64,000 nucleotides of DNA from Phyllobacterium bourgognense (GTDB lineage: Bacteria > Pseudomonadota > Alphaproteobacteria > Rhizobiales > Rhizobiaceae), in NCBI RefSeq assembly GCF_003337575.1, contig NZ_QPJM01000011.1, forward strand, positions 62,001 through 126,000, in the 5' to 3' direction. A program made the position numbers and the translations under genes. Each line of letters begins with the position of its first letter. The first letter of the stretch is position 1. Below are positions 1-8,912 of this stretch, in pieces. Below the pieces are notes generated by a model. That model made no database searches. It saw nothing but the letters and a program-made list of their open reading frames with translations, and was not told the origin of the DNA.

Positions 1-36
1 CTGGATTGATTATATGAAGTTCGACAGGAGCTCAAA

Positions 37-504
37 ATGACCCACCCCCCTAACGACCCGCCTCCCCTGCACGACCAGTTGTGCTACGCAATCTATACGG
101 CCGGCATCGCTATCCAGCGCGCTTACAAGCCTCTTCTCAACAAGTTGGGCCTAACCTATCCGCAGTATCTCGTGCTCAACGTGTTGTGGAGTAGCGACGG
201 GCAAACGGTCGGCGCCCTTGCTAATGCCCTTGCCTTGGAATCCAGCACGCTGACGCCGTTGCTGAAGCGGCTCGAGACATGTGGCCTGCTGCGCAGGACC
301 AGAAACCTGAGCAACGAGCGGCAGGTGGTTATCGGGTTGACTGACAAAGGACGTGCCTTGCAGCACAAGGCCGGCTGTCTTAGCGATACCTTGCTGGCAG
401 CTTCGACCCAGACGCCGCAGCAATTGGCCACCCTGAACCGCGACGTTCGCTATCTTCGCAATGCGATTTATTCCCAGATCGGCGGGTGGGACACACCCGC
501 CTGA
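37..504 (+). CDS. ohrR: OhrR-type MarR family peroxide-sensing repressor
   Basis: 155-residue MarR-family winged-helix regulator. The N-terminal stretch LHDQLCYAIYTAG places a cysteine at residue 16, where OhrR proteins carry their organic-hydroperoxide-reactive cysteine; a second cysteine lies at 114. The winged helix covers roughly residues 55-105 (ALESSTLTPLLKRLE recognition helix, then a wing with RRTRN..NERQV). In characterised OhrR proteins, oxidation of the N-terminal cysteine releases the operator and induces the ohr peroxidase gene. No ohr gene is in the window, so the target may lie to the left. The start is supported by AGGAG about 6 nt upstream of the ATG. Family assignment is firm; the OhrR subtype rests on the cysteine context. 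Confidence 0.85.
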   Translation: MTHPPNDPPPLHDQLCYAIYTAGIAIQRAYKPLLNKLGLTYPQYLVLNVLWSSDGQTVGALANALALESSTLTPLLKRLETCGLLRRTRNLSNERQVVIGLTDKGRALQHKAGCLSDTLLAASTQTPQQLATLNRDVRYLRNAIYSQIGGWDTPA

Positions 505-523
505 CCAAGATGGTGACGTGATA

Positions 524-1312
524 TCAGACCGTCGGAACAGTGCCGCCGTCTATGACGAACTCGGCGCCGTGGATCGCAGCAGCTCGATCCGAGGCCAGGT
601 AGGCGATGAGGTCGGCGACCTCATCGGGATCGGCTGGACGCCCAATCGGGATACCGCCCAGGCTGTCAAGAACGACTTGCCGCGCGTCCTCGATCGTACC
701 GCCATTGGCGGCCTGCAGACGTTTGAGCAAGTCCTGGGATGACTCTGTCATGATCCAGCCGGGGGAAACCACATTGACCCGTACGCCTTTCGGCCCAAGC
801 TCCTTGGAGATGGACTTGCTGTAGGTCTTGAGCGCGGCCTTGGCGGAAGCGTAGGCGGTGGTCGCCTCTGGCAGGGGAAGGACGGACTGAATGGAAGTGA
901 CGTGCACCACCGCGCCGCTGCCCCGTGCGATCATCTGAGGAATCACCAAACGATCAAGGCGGACCGTGGCCAGAAGGTTTAGGTTCATTTCTGCCAGCCA
1001 GTGGTCATCTGTCAGGGCAACGAAACCGCCGCCCGGTGTCGATGATCCGCCAATAACGTGAGCCAGAATATCGATTCCGCCCAAGCGCTCGAGCGCGGCC
1101 TTGGCAAAATTTTCCCCGCCCTCGGCCGTCGTAAGGTCCGCCTGTACAAACTCGACCCCGTCAATGGGTTTCGGTGCTCCCCGAGCGGCGGTGATTACTT
1201 GGGCGCCGCCAGCCAGGAAACGGTCGACAGTGGCGCGACCAGCACCTTTGGTGCCACCGCTGATAAGCACGCGCTTTCCTGCAAACTCGGTCGGATCAGC
1301 TTTGATGTTCAT
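524..1312 (-). CDS. SDR family NAD(P)-dependent oxidoreductase
   Basis: 262-residue classical short-chain dehydrogenase/reductase. Visible motifs are the Rossmann glycine signature GGTKGAGRA at about residues 19-27 (usual TGxxxGxG with G replacing T), catalytic Ser140 (VTSIQS), and the Tyr154-x-x-x-Lys158 pair (YASAK), followed by the PGWIMT segment. It is probably cytoplasmic and reduces or oxidises a small carbonyl/alcohol; the substrate cannot be inferred. Its ATG overlaps the stop of the upstream NTF2-like gene by 4 nt (ATGA), so the two are translationally coupled and transcribed away from the LysR gene at 1733, the probable regulator. Confidence 0.9.
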   Translation of the reverse strand: MNIKADPTEFAGKRVLISGGTKGAGRATVDRFLAGGAQVITAARGAPKPIDGVEFVQADLTTAEGGENFAKAALERLGGIDILAHVIGGSSTPGGGFVALTDDHWLAEMNLNLLATVRLDRLVIPQMIARGSGAVVHVTSIQSVLPLPEATTAYASAKAALKTYSKSISKELGPKGVRVNVVSPGWIMTESSQDLLKRLQAANGGTIEDARQVVLDSLGGIPIGRPADPDEVADLIAYLASDRAAAIHGAEFVIDGGTVPTV

Positions 1313-1638
1313 GCAGTGATCTCCAATGCTTTGATGCTGTCGTTCTCGAGCGTGAACCGGTAGGTGAAGCGGATCGGGCTGCCTTTGAAGTCGCCGTGGG
1401 CAGGTCCCTCGACCACGACCTGATCATCCTCGTGACGAACGCCATCCGGCGTAAAGATCGCCTTGGCGGGAATCACTGCCTCTTCGAACAAGGTCCGCAG
1501 CTCGGCGTGGCCTTCGTGACGGCCACCGTTGTCCAGGACCACAGTATCGTTAGCGAAAGGCTTCAGCATGCCGTCCACATTGAGCTGTGCATTAGCCTCG
1601 ACATAGTCCGCTATGGGCTTGGGTAGTCGTAGTGTCAT
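1309..1638 (-). CDS. NTF2-like / SnoaL-like small protein
   Basis: 109 residues from the ATG at 1638, chosen because AAAGGAGGA lies about 5 nt upstream; an in-frame ATG at 1680 would add 14 residues without a comparable ribosome site. The protein has the NTF2-like cone-fold pattern: an N-terminal helix ([20 protein letters not shown]), then DDTVV-like strands, GHAELRTLF, and C-terminal strands ending [18 protein letters not shown]. Such proteins are often annotated as nuclear transport factor 2 family, polyketide-cyclase-like or steroid-isomerase-like, and many have no known reaction. It is the first gene of a two-gene operon with the SDR and is divergent from a LysR regulator. Confidence 0.8.
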   Translation of the reverse strand: MTLRLPKPIADYVEANAQLNVDGMLKPFANDTVVLDNGGRHEGHAELRTLFEEAVIPAKAIFTPDGVRHEDDQVVVEGPAHGDFKGSPIRFTYRFTLENDSIKALEITA

Positions 1639-1732
1639 GATCGTCCTCCTTTGCTCGGAATGACATTTAGCACTGGACAATTGTAGGAATAAGGGGGACG
1701 AAACGGTATGACGTGATGAATGGAACGGGACA

Positions 1733-2665
1733 ATGGATCAGGCGACACTGAAAGAACTTGAAGCTGCCATTGCGATCGCACGGCGCGGGACATTCCGCGC
1801 AGCATCCATCGATCTAGGGTTGTCGACCACGGCACTGAGCCACACGATCGGCAGACTCGAGACTGCGCTGGGCGTGCGACTGTTCAATCGCACCACGCGA
1901 AGCGTCTCCCTGACGGACGCTGGACGGCTTTTTATGCAGCAGGTCGCTCCATCGCTTCAGGATCTGCATGCAGCACTGGGGTCGGTGCGCGAGCAACGTG
2001 AGACGCCTTCAGGCACGATACGGATCAACGCAGCGCCGTTTGCGGCGCGCTCGATCACCAAACCGCTCGTGCTTGAATTCCTGCGCCGCTATCCCGACAT
2101 GAATGTCGATATCGTCACCGAAGGTAAGATGGTGGATATCGTTAAGGACGGGTTCGATCTGGGCGTTAGAGTGGAAGGCCTTGTTCCTAGCGACATGATT
2201 GCCGTTTCGCTCGGCAGGCCCCAACGACATGCTGTCGTAGGATCCCCGGAATACATCGAAAAGCACGGGATACCGATGGCCCCCCCTGATCTTCTCACTC
2301 ACAGTTGCATTCGCGTTCGTCTGCCTGACGGCTCTTTGTTTCGCTGGCGGTTTGAGAAGGGCGGCGAGCAAGTTCAGATAGACGTTCGCGGGCAGATCAC
2401 GCTAGATGAGGCCAGCCTCACGCGAACTGCGGTGCTTGATGGCGCCGGCTTGGGCTACCTCTTTGAGCAAGACATTTTTCCAGAGATCGATGTGGGACAG
2501 GTCATTCGTGTGTTGGCGGACTGGACGCCGTCTTATCCTGGGCTTTGCCTGTACTATCCGGGACGCCGAAATCTATCGGCCGGCGTGAGAGCTTTTCTGG
2601 AGCTAGCTCGTGAGCTTTCGCGTACGGCTGATCCGCGCCCGAAATCAATGATCCGCTCGCCTTGA
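1733..2665 (+). CDS. LysR family transcriptional regulator
   Basis: 310-residue LysR-type regulator: N-terminal winged HTH at about residues 5-62 ([21 protein letters not shown], then [15 protein letters not shown]), followed by a periplasmic-binding-protein-like effector domain from about residue 90. The [13 protein letters not shown] motif and the C-terminal [19 protein letters not shown] pattern are typical of the subgroup that regulates neighbouring oxidoreductases. It is transcribed divergently from the NTF2-like/SDR operon across a gap of about 94 bp that contains an ACAATTGT palindrome. It closely resembles the LysR protein at 58249-59139, which also sits opposite an SDR gene. Confidence 0.92.
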   Translation: MDQATLKELEAAIAIARRGTFRAASIDLGLSTTALSHTIGRLETALGVRLFNRTTRSVSLTDAGRLFMQQVAPSLQDLHAALGSVREQRETPSGTIRINAAPFAARSITKPLVLEFLRRYPDMNVDIVTEGKMVDIVKDGFDLGVRVEGLVPSDMIAVSLGRPQRHAVVGSPEYIEKHGIPMAPPDLLTHSCIRVRLPDGSLFRWRFEKGGEQVQIDVRGQITLDEASLTRTAVLDGAGLGYLFEQDIFPEIDVGQVIRVLADWTPSYPGLCLYYPGRRNLSAGVRAFLELARELSRTADPRPKSMIRSP

Positions 2666-2741
2666 TGGTTGACGACGTGCTACAGCCCTTGGCTCCTCCA
2701 AGCGCACGCGACCTCAACGCTTTACAAGCATCGAACTTGAC

Positions 2742-3077
2742 CTATTCGGGGGGGCTATGTTGGGAGCCATCAACCGTGGGAACATGTCTGCCGCGGCTGG
2801 CTCGATGGCGGCTTGCTCGCACCGAATACCATTTCGACTTCTTTACGATCCGCATGGGCGGCAGAGTTAGGGTCTTATATCGTTGAGGGAAGGACGCGCT
2901 AGATTTTCGCCGGATGAGTCTGCCAATATCGCTGAAACCGACCTTCCCTGCTTGCCAGATTCCAGCCGCAAGAGAGTGAATCGTCGCCTTCGGATATTTC
3001 CGGACTAGCACTCCAAGGGCGCGAAGTGTTCCCGCCGCCTTCATGCGCGCTAATACCGAGGTGCCGGAGCCCTCCAA
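2742..3077 (-). pseudogene. Possible transposase N-terminal remnant in a gene-poor gap
   Basis: The 480 bp between the LysR gene and the next minus-strand gene hold no convincing gene. One minus-strand reading frame here translates to a segment LAAGIWQAGKVGFSDIGRL (about residues 36-54) that vaguely resembles the N-terminal region of IS4-family transposases, where a helix ending in an IGR motif precedes the DDE domain. After about residue 65 the similarity disappears, and no DDE domain or terminal inverted repeats were found. This could equally be a chance reading frame; a protein search with residues 20-65 would decide. Confidence 0.22.
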
Positions 3078-3145
3078 TAGGTATCGTTCGAGGAAAAGCG
3101 GAAGCCCGCTCCGCGCCTCAGGGACGGACGTTGCGGTCTCCTTCG

Positions 3146-3511
3146 CTAATGCTGCGTGACCTTGTCCAAGTTGAACTTTTTTCCTTTGCGTACTTTCTTT
3201 GGCAGCATGGAGTGGGCAGTATCTCCGATTGCGCCCATTGCGGCGCTGGTCCCGCTTTGGACTGCCCGTGTCGCGATGCCCAGCGTTTGGCCCCCTTTTT
3301 TTAAGCCGTGTTTGCCGGCATCAGCGATTTCCTTCCGCTCTTCAATAAGTACCGCAGCTGCCGCAGCCGCGCCGGCAGTCAGAGCATTGGCCAGCACCTC
3401 GCGTCCAACGGGATTACTCAAAAGACCGCGCAGCATTTTTGACTTTCGCACCGACTTTGGGACCTTCATGCCGGCGACACGTTTGGGTACAGCCTTGCTT
3501 TTTTTTCCCAT
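3146..3511 (-). CDS. Conserved alanine/lysine-rich small protein of unknown function
   Basis: 121 residues, strongly basic at both ends (MGKKSKAVPKRVAG and PKKVRKGKKFN) with a central Ala-rich stretch at about residues 43-57 (ANALTAGAAAAAAVL) that could form a short hydrophobic helix. The segment VGREVLANALTAGAAAAAAVL followed by an acidic IEERKEIADAG resembles a protein repeatedly annotated as hypothetical in Rhizobiales and sphingomonads (recalled, not searched). The ATG is preceded by GAAGGAGAG at good spacing, which supports translation. The lysine-rich, alanine-rich composition hints at a nucleic-acid- or envelope-associated protein, but no function is claimed. It is divergent from the CYTH gene. 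Confidence 0.65.
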   Translation of the reverse strand: MGKKSKAVPKRVAGMKVPKSVRKSKMLRGLLSNPVGREVLANALTAGAAAAAAVLIEERKEIADAGKHGLKKGGQTLGIATRAVQSGTSAAMGAIGDTAHSMLPKKVRKGKKFNLDKVTQH

Positions 3512-3646
3512 TGCATCTCTCCTTCATAGCGTCCTGACAACGCTGCAACTATTGTATGAGTTCCGCCCGAGGGACTGAGTTCCGCCCGATACCTGACGGA
3601 ACTGGCCCGCGAGGTTAATCGCAACGTGTTATGGTTTGGATTGAAC

Positions 3647-4144
3647 ATGGCTTTGGAGATTGAGCGGAAATTCCTTGTTATTAAGGATGGATGGCGAGAG
3701 TCGGCGAGACCTGGGCTCCAGATCGTCGATTATCTGATTGCCAACTTCGACGGTGGAAAGATGCGGATCCTCTTCTGCGACGACCTACCGACCATGACTT
3801 TGAAGGGCCCAAGGCGCGGCCTCACCCGCAGCGAGTATCACATGCCACTCCCGGAGGCTGACGCAAGGGCAATCGTCGATGAGTTTTCCAGTGGGCCAGG
3901 ATTAGAAAAATGCCGGTACCAGGCCGATATGGCTGGTCTTACGTGGCAGATAGACGAATATGCTGGCATCTTCGAAGGACTGGTCACGGCAGACGTCGAA
4001 CTTCCCTTTGAGAGTTTCACACTTACCTTGCCGGACTGGGCAGGGCGCGAGATTACTCATGACCCGAGATTTGGATCAGGTCGTCTTGCCGCTGCCGTAG
4101 CCGATGGCCGTCCAATGAATTTGGAATCCCTTGATTACGGATGA
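3647..4144 (+). CDS. CYTH domain protein, probable inorganic triphosphatase
   Basis: 165 residues from the ATG at 3647; a GTG at 3626 would add seven residues. The protein opens MALEIERKFLV, so the ExExK metal/phosphate-binding signature of CYTH enzymes is at E4-I5-E6-R7-K8. Later features of the tunnel fold are visible: basic residues in TLKGPRRGLTRSEYHMPL, then WQIDEYAGIFEGLVTADVELP, which carries the acidic ExE-like pairs. Bacterial single-domain CYTH proteins usually hydrolyse tripolyphosphate or nucleoside triphosphates rather than make cAMP. It is cytoplasmic with no signal peptide and stands alone, divergent from the 3146-3511 gene. Confidence 0.85.
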   Translation: MALEIERKFLVIKDGWRESARPGLQIVDYLIANFDGGKMRILFCDDLPTMTLKGPRRGLTRSEYHMPLPEADARAIVDEFSSGPGLEKCRYQADMAGLTWQIDEYAGIFEGLVTADVELPFESFTLTLPDWAGREITHDPRFGSGRLAAAVADGRPMNLESLDYG

Positions 4145-4733
4145 ACTCGGCTCCTGGAATTGGGTCTCGACAGGAGTCGTTGCCAACGATGGAAGATTGA
4201 TCGCTTGGCACAGATGATCATCGAATTCGTATCTCGAAATCAACTGAAGCGCCTCGTTCAGACGCCCCGAACACTGAAAGCGTCCTGACCATTTGAGTAT
4301 TGCATTTGGTCAACACTAAGATGACAAAATCCATCAGGTTTGGCTTGCCGATCAGCAACTATTCGAAAGAGCTCACTCGGCTTAACTGCAGCGCCAGATG
4401 GCGCCCGCGCTTCGCACCTTCTTAGATGCGATGACAACCCGCTTTCCGGAAAGGTCGAAAGGAGTGGCCAGTTAAGCCACGCACAAATGCCTAAAACCAT
4501 TGCCGCAGGTCTCGACGTCGTCGGACGACGTCGCGTAACTAGGCGAAGGGCAGCTTTTAGCGCCTCGAAACGGTAGCAGCAGGTTGATGCGCTCACTGTC
4601 AGCCTCCGGCGTACAGCGCCCCCGCGGGGCAACTACCCAATGAACCGGACGATCTCGACCTTCTCGTAGGCGTAGTCCGACGCTCCATCAGGAATTATAC
4701 TTTTCAACCAGCAGCCTTCGAGCGCCAGGGTCA
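4145..4733. other. Gene-poor 589-bp interval
   Basis: Two opposed reading frames overlap here (about 4258-4632 minus, 4340-4576 plus). Neither has a clear ribosome site or a recognisable domain. The stretch looks like decayed sequence and contains the long palindrome listed separately at 4513-4533. The sequence from about 4420 to 4580 gives the impression of a recurrent element in related genomes, but this could not be checked. Confidence 0.5.
4513..4533. repeat. 21-bp perfect interrupted palindrome
   Basis: CGACGTCGTC, one central G, then GACGACGTCG: two perfect 10-bp arms around a single base. It lies inside the gene-poor interval, far from any start codon, so it is not obviously an operator. 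With only one unpaired base it would not form a stable transcript hairpin loop, which favours a protein-binding or recombination site, or chance in a GC-rich segment. Confidence 0.6.
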
Positions 4734-4973
4734 TCAGGAGGTTGGTCGGACAAGCAATGCGACGTAACCTCGGGCCCTTTCTGCAAAGTCTTCCTCGCGC
4801 TCCGACTGTGGGTTGAGCTTTGTTATGTAAGCTTCCATCGCCAAAGTAATGCGGCCGCGCAACTCTGGATTTGCATCGCTTGCGTGTTCGACGAGGGCCT
4901 GAATAACTGCGTTAATCGCCAGTTTGTATGCACCGGCATCCATATTAAATTTGTCTGGCTTCTGTTCGTGCAA
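4734..4973 (-). CDS. Small hypothetical protein
   Basis: About 79 residues from a TTG at 4973, chosen because AGGAGGG lies about 7 nt upstream; a TTG at 4979 in the same frame would sit directly against that site. The protein is predicted mostly helical (AINAVIQALVEHASDANPELRGRITLAMEAYITKL is a good amphipathic run) with an acidic C-terminal half. No motif was recognised. It overlaps the 3' end of the chimeric reading frame at 4945-5856 by a few codons in a different frame. The strong ribosome site and coherent composition argue that it is real, but nothing can be said about function. Confidence 0.5.
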   Translation of the reverse strand: MHEQKPDKFNMDAGAYKLAINAVIQALVEHASDANPELRGRITLAMEAYITKLNPQSEREEDFAERARGYVALLVRPTS

Positions 4974-5856
4974 TACCAATCCCTCCTAAGTAAATAGCTC
5001 GTCCATGCGCTTGCGCAGGTGAATTTATGTTATGGTGATGACGCCAGCTGCCGAAGTTCTTTTGGCCGGCGACGGTGAATGTTTGATGCATCGCCCCGTT
5101 CATTTCGATGATGCGGAGTACACAATGGGCCAAATCATCGCGTTTGTACCAGACGATGCCTGTCGCTACGGCGACGACAACGATTGGAACGAGCGCCGCG
5201 ATGTTCGCGGCGCCTGCAGAACGCTCACTCCTTTGCGAAAGATCGGTGCGCAACGCCTTGGCAAGCAAGAAGGACAGGGTGTCGTACATGGTATGAACAA
5301 CGACTGCCACCTCTAATCCCTGACCACGAGAGTTTATAGCCCATGCCGGTCCAATGATCAGCATCGCACGACCAAACAACCCGGTTATCGCGGGACCGAT
5401 CAGAATGCGCTCGGCGCCGTCGGCGTCGCGCATGACCAGCACTGGCTGGTTCTGATTGCCCGCTTTGCGCGTGAAGAAGTAGCGGTCCCCGCTCTTCTGC
5501 GGAATGCCGAGGCGCTCATAGTCATAGGTCGAGGCGAGCGATCGGCGGACGACGTCCCGGCCGGGAAGGTTGGAGAGATAGTCTGTCGTCAAGCGCTGCT
5601 GCCCGTCGATCCATGCTGCGACAATCTTGTCGGTGCGGGGATCCCCTTCGAGCCAACGACAAGGGTCTGGAACAGATACGCCGAACTGACTTTCAGTCAC
5701 CGTACCGCGCTTTGTCTTGGGATAGGCGATCTGGAGCGCGTCCGGGTCGGGCAAAGAGACTTTCGCCGTACTCCCACCCGCGACGCAGACTCTCTGTGTA
5801 CCCGCCAACACGGCGAACACGCAGATTGCTTTCCCGAACCGCCGCCGGGAGATCAT
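4945..5856 (-). pseudogene. Chimeric frame: S9A prolyl oligopeptidase N-terminus fused to an unrelated membrane segment
   Basis: The frame begins at ATG 5856, overlapping the stop of the upstream secreted-protein gene by 4 nt (ATGA). Residues 1-30 hold a twin-arginine-like leader (SRRRFGKAI). Residues 45-150 match the start of prolyl oligopeptidase S9A proteins: AYPKTKRG, VPDPCRWLEGD, WIDGQQRLT, a YDYERLG stretch and RYFFTRKAGNQNQPVL. At about residue 155 (near base 5395) this stops where the beta-propeller should continue; the Ser-Asp-His catalytic domain is absent (full enzymes are about 700 residues). What follows is hydrophobic, with an H-x-x-Y-D motif (VVVHTMYDTLSF) resembling the end of CPBP-type membrane proteases, then a second hydrophobic run (IAALVPIVVVAVATGIVW). 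It is read as two truncated genes joined by deletion or recombination. Confidence 0.65.
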
Positions 5857-6203
5857 CGGCACCACCGAGGACGTTCGCCGCGGTCGCGCGCGCGCTCGGC
5901 TTCGCGATTGCAGCGCATCCTGCGGACTGTCTCCACATTGTTCCGCGCGGCTTCAGCGTTGTTTCGCTGCTGCTCGGAAGCGTTGAGCAACGCGTCGTCG
6001 CGGCGGCGCTGCTGTTCAATCATGCACCGCGTGTACTCCCTGCCCTGAACCGCACCGAAACGCTCGCAGGTTCTGCTGTCTTCCCGGTGGGCTTCGCGAC
6101 CCCAATCGATCGCGGATGCGCTGCCCGCGATGCCAGTGCCCAGAAGCGCGGCGAGCGCTATCAAGGCAGGTCGATACCGACTGATAGGATTTTGTCTTGT
6201 CAT
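5853..6203 (-). CDS. Small secreted protein of unknown function
   Basis: 116 residues with a clear Sec signal peptide (positive start, hydrophobic ALIALAALLGTGIAG, cleavage after ASA near residue 31). The mature part is very hydrophilic and rich in Arg, Glu and Asn, with four cysteines (about residues 46, 60, 98 and 115) that could pair in the periplasm. A long helical, possibly coiled-coil stretch spans about residues 62-95. The ATG is well supported by AAAGGAGACC upstream. The stop overlaps the next gene start by 4 nt, so it was originally in an operon with a now truncated S9 peptidase. No family is recognised. Confidence 0.7.
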   Translation of the reverse strand: MTRQNPISRYRPALIALAALLGTGIAGSASAIDWGREAHREDSRTCERFGAVQGREYTRCMIEQQRRRDDALLNASEQQRNNAEAARNNVETVRRMRCNREAERARDRGERPRWCR

Positions 6204-6292
6204 GTCCTTGGTCTCCTTTCGGCGCCGTCATTGGCGACCCCGTTAGAAAAGCAGGGCAAGATTGCGAGAACATGGGCTGACGCACAAAAGCG

Positions 6293-7612
6293 TTAGCGCG
6301 AAGCAAATTCTGCACGCACGATCGTGCCGTCGCCGGGCGCGCCCAAGATCGACACGCGGCCATCGTGCCGCTCAATTATCTGCTGCACGAGGTTGAGGCC
6401 GAGTCCGCTCCCCGTCGAACGTGGTCGCAGGCGGTGGAACGGTTCGAATACGCGCTCACGCTCCTTGGGCGGTATGCCCGGACCATCATCCTCCACCTCG
6501 AAGCCTGTTTCCAGGACGCGCAGAATGACATGACGCCCGCCGTGCTCGATTGCGTTCTGGACGAGATTTGTCATCACCCGCTCAATCGCACCCGCATCAC
6601 CGCGAAGCGATGACGTGCCTTCGATTCGCACCTCGATGGTGCGCTCTGATGCAATCAGTAGCGGTGCCAGATCCGCCGCGACACGACGGGCGAGTGCTCC
6701 AAGATCGACGCTTTCGTCGCTTCTGTCGGCATCCAACCGCTGAATATCGAGCATCTGCTCGGCGAGATTGCTCAGTCGTGCCACATCGCCGCTCAGCTTG
6801 CGCGTGGCCGGCTCAACCGCGGTATCCACTTTCAAGCGCAGGATGGCGATGGGCGTGCGCAGCTCGTGCGCGGCGGAGGCGATGAACCGCCGCTGCCGTT
6901 CATAGCCCTCGTCAAGCCTCCGCAGGGCGTCGTTCACGGCTCGCACCAGCGGCGCAATCTCAGTTGGTACATGCTCCTCGCTCAGCCGTCGCCCACGCCG
7001 GTTCGCGTCGATCTGCTCGGCCTCCTCGGCGATCCTGGATACACCGGCGAGCGCTTGCCGAACGATCCACGGCGTCACGAGCAGCGAGATCAGCGCCAAT
7101 GCGATGAAGATGGGGATGACAATTAAATTCGACGCAAGAAGAACGACGAGACTGACGCCGGTCAGCTTGCCATGTCCAAGAATCGTCAAGATTCCAGCTG
7201 GAGCGACCTCTCGCCGGATGACGGCCGACAAGCGGTAAGGCGGCGACCGATCGCGCAGGTGCGCGTAGGACAAATCACCCAACCTCCCCAAAAGCGATGC
7301 ATATTGCGACGGTACGCCGCCCGACGTCACGTTCTGGCCGGAATCGTCCTCGGCCACAAACCAGAGATCGGGAGATTTCTTACGAAGCTCGGCCAGTTCT
7401 GGCGTCTCGCGAACGGAGAGATTCCCGTTCTGATCACGGACGATCGCGCGCGCGATCACCGGCGTAATTGCCTCGTCCGTGTAGAGGCCGCCGCTGTCCA
7501 TGCGAAGTGCCAAAGCCATGAAGAACGTGCACGCGATGAGCAAGGTCGCAAGCTGGAAGATCAGCGGCTTGACGATCAGCGGGCGCTTCAGCGAAGGCGA
7601 ACCTCGCTTCAT
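6293..7612 (-). CDS. Two-component sensor histidine kinase (QseC/PmrB-like layout)
   Basis: 439 residues. Topology: a cytoplasmic start, transmembrane segment at about 15-35, periplasmic domain of about 120 residues, second transmembrane segment at about 152-180, then a HAMP linker. The phosphoacceptor box FIASAAHELRTPIAILR places the histidine at residue 249; the N box (NLVQNAIEHGG), a DDGPGIPP G1 box and GSGLGLNLV G2 box complete the ATPase domain. It autophosphorylates and passes phosphate to the response regulator encoded upstream, with which it overlaps by 4 nt (ATGA at 7609-7612). The periplasmic ligand is unknown, and no obvious target gene is adjacent except the secreted-protein gene downstream. 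Confidence 0.93.
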   Translation of the reverse strand: MKRGSPSLKRPLIVKPLIFQLATLLIACTFFMALALRMDSGGLYTDEAITPVIARAIVRDQNGNLSVRETPELAELRKKSPDLWFVAEDDSGQNVTSGGVPSQYASLLGRLGDLSYAHLRDRSPPYRLSAVIRREVAPAGILTILGHGKLTGVSLVVLLASNLIVIPIFIALALISLLVTPWIVRQALAGVSRIAEEAEQIDANRRGRRLSEEHVPTEIAPLVRAVNDALRRLDEGYERQRRFIASAAHELRTPIAILRLKVDTAVEPATRKLSGDVARLSNLAEQMLDIQRLDADRSDESVDLGALARRVAADLAPLLIASERTIEVRIEGTSSLRGDAGAIERVMTNLVQNAIEHGGRHVILRVLETGFEVEDDGPGIPPKERERVFEPFHRLRPRSTGSGLGLNLVQQIIERHDGRVSILGAPGDGTIVRAEFASR

Positions 7613-8283
7613 GACAGATCTTTCAACAGGTAGCCGACACCCTTGATGGCGTGGATCTCAACCTGCGCACTCGCCTCAGTGAGCTTGCGGCGAAGACGCG
7701 AGATGTGGGAATCCAGCGTGTTCGACTGCACCTCATCGTCAAAACCATAGACTGCCTGCTCGAGAGATTCTCTCAGGACCGTTCTACCGCGACGTTTCAC
7801 GAGCACCGTCAGAACGCGCAACTCTCGGCGGGTAAGATCAAGCCTGACACCTCCGACGCTCGCCTCGTCATTCGTAACGTCGAACACAAGCGCGCCGACA
7901 TGGATTTCCTCGCTCCCCAACTCCGCGGGACGCCGCCGTACCGCGCGGATGCGGGCAAACATCTCGTCTACATCAAACGGCTTGATGAGATAGTCGTCAG
8001 CGCCTCGATCGAGGCCAGTAATACGGTCGATCACTTCGCCGCGCGCGCTTAACACGATGACCGGAAGACCGGGATGGGTTTCACGCAATATCGGAAGGAG
8101 CGACAGCCCATCGCCATCCGGCAGCGTGCGATCGAGCAACACCAGATCATAAGATCCGGACATGGCTGCTTCCTGCGCCATCGATATGCGGTCCGCCTGA
8201 TCGACAATGAAGCGCTCTCGCTCGAGCGCAATTTGCAGCGTGTTTGCAAATTCTGCCTCGTCCTCGACAATCAATACTCTCAC
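7609..8283 (-). CDS. OmpR family response regulator
   Basis: 224 residues: receiver domain at about 1-115 with the acidic pocket E7/D8/E9, phosphoacceptor Asp51 (LVLLDRTLPDGDG) and the conserved lysine in YLIKPFD, followed by a C-terminal winged-helix Trans_reg_C domain (LTRRELRVLTVLVKRRGRTVLRE, ending NTLDSHISRLRRKL). Its arrangement, with the kinase gene directly downstream and overlapping, is the usual QseBC/PmrAB order. Phosphorylated dimers of this family bind direct repeats near promoters; a candidate target site was not identified in the upstream gap. Confidence 0.94.
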   Translation of the reverse strand: MRVLIVEDEAEFANTLQIALERERFIVDQADRISMAQEAAMSGSYDLVLLDRTLPDGDGLSLLPILRETHPGLPVIVLSARGEVIDRITGLDRGADDYLIKPFDVDEMFARIRAVRRRPAELGSEEIHVGALVFDVTNDEASVGGVRLDLTRRELRVLTVLVKRRGRTVLRESLEQAVYGFDDEVQSNTLDSHISRLRRKLTEASAQVEIHAIKGVGYLLKDLS

Positions 8284-8912
8284 GATTACACCCCATGTCG
8301 ATATGCCGTGCCCAGACCGGCCTCACTTCGGCTTCAAGCCATCGAAGGTCGTGCACCTTCGCATAATACGCGCCTCGCATTGCAGCTACCTTGCGTCGCG
8401 CAACTCGTGGCGCACAAGCTGACAACGTGCTCCTCAGGACGGGTCGCATCGGCGCCAATGTTACCATTGGACCTCTAACCTGAAAGTCGGGATTATACGT
8501 GAGTGCGACTTCAATCGTATAATCATCGCCCCTACCCGGGCTCGCTAGTCCTCCGGATCCGCGATGCTTTTGCCGCGGCGCGGCGGGCAACCTGTGCTTC
8601 AGACCCCGTCCGCGCTGCTCTAGCGGAGCCATCTTCTCACAATCGACGTTGACCGGTGTCCCCGCTTCCAGGTCATCTCGGGTCCTATCCACTTTTGATC
8701 GGTAACAGAAGGGTCACACTGCACAGATAGATGGCTGCTTTGGACCCGTCAGCCGCGCAGACAAACACGTGCGAAGTAAGTGCGCTCAGCGATGTTATCT
8801 TGGCGCAAGGAAGCTGCCAGCCCAACGCGCGCGTTCGACGTCTGTGCAAATCGATGTATTGTGCTCTAGAGAAGGAGGACGACTCATTGCCGTCCCCAGT
8901 TAGGCATTCAAA
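8284..8912. other. Intergenic region without a supported gene
   Basis: 629 bp between the response-regulator start and the stop of the heme-motif protein. Reading frames on both strands here lack ribosome sites and domain signatures and overlap neighbouring genes. It must contain the promoter of the two-component operon near 8284, but no specific element could be identified. Confidence 0.5.

Noticed and set aside
8147-8692. Minus-strand frame of 181 codons upstream of the response regulator
   Set aside because: Overlaps the response-regulator start in another frame, no ribosome site, no domain.
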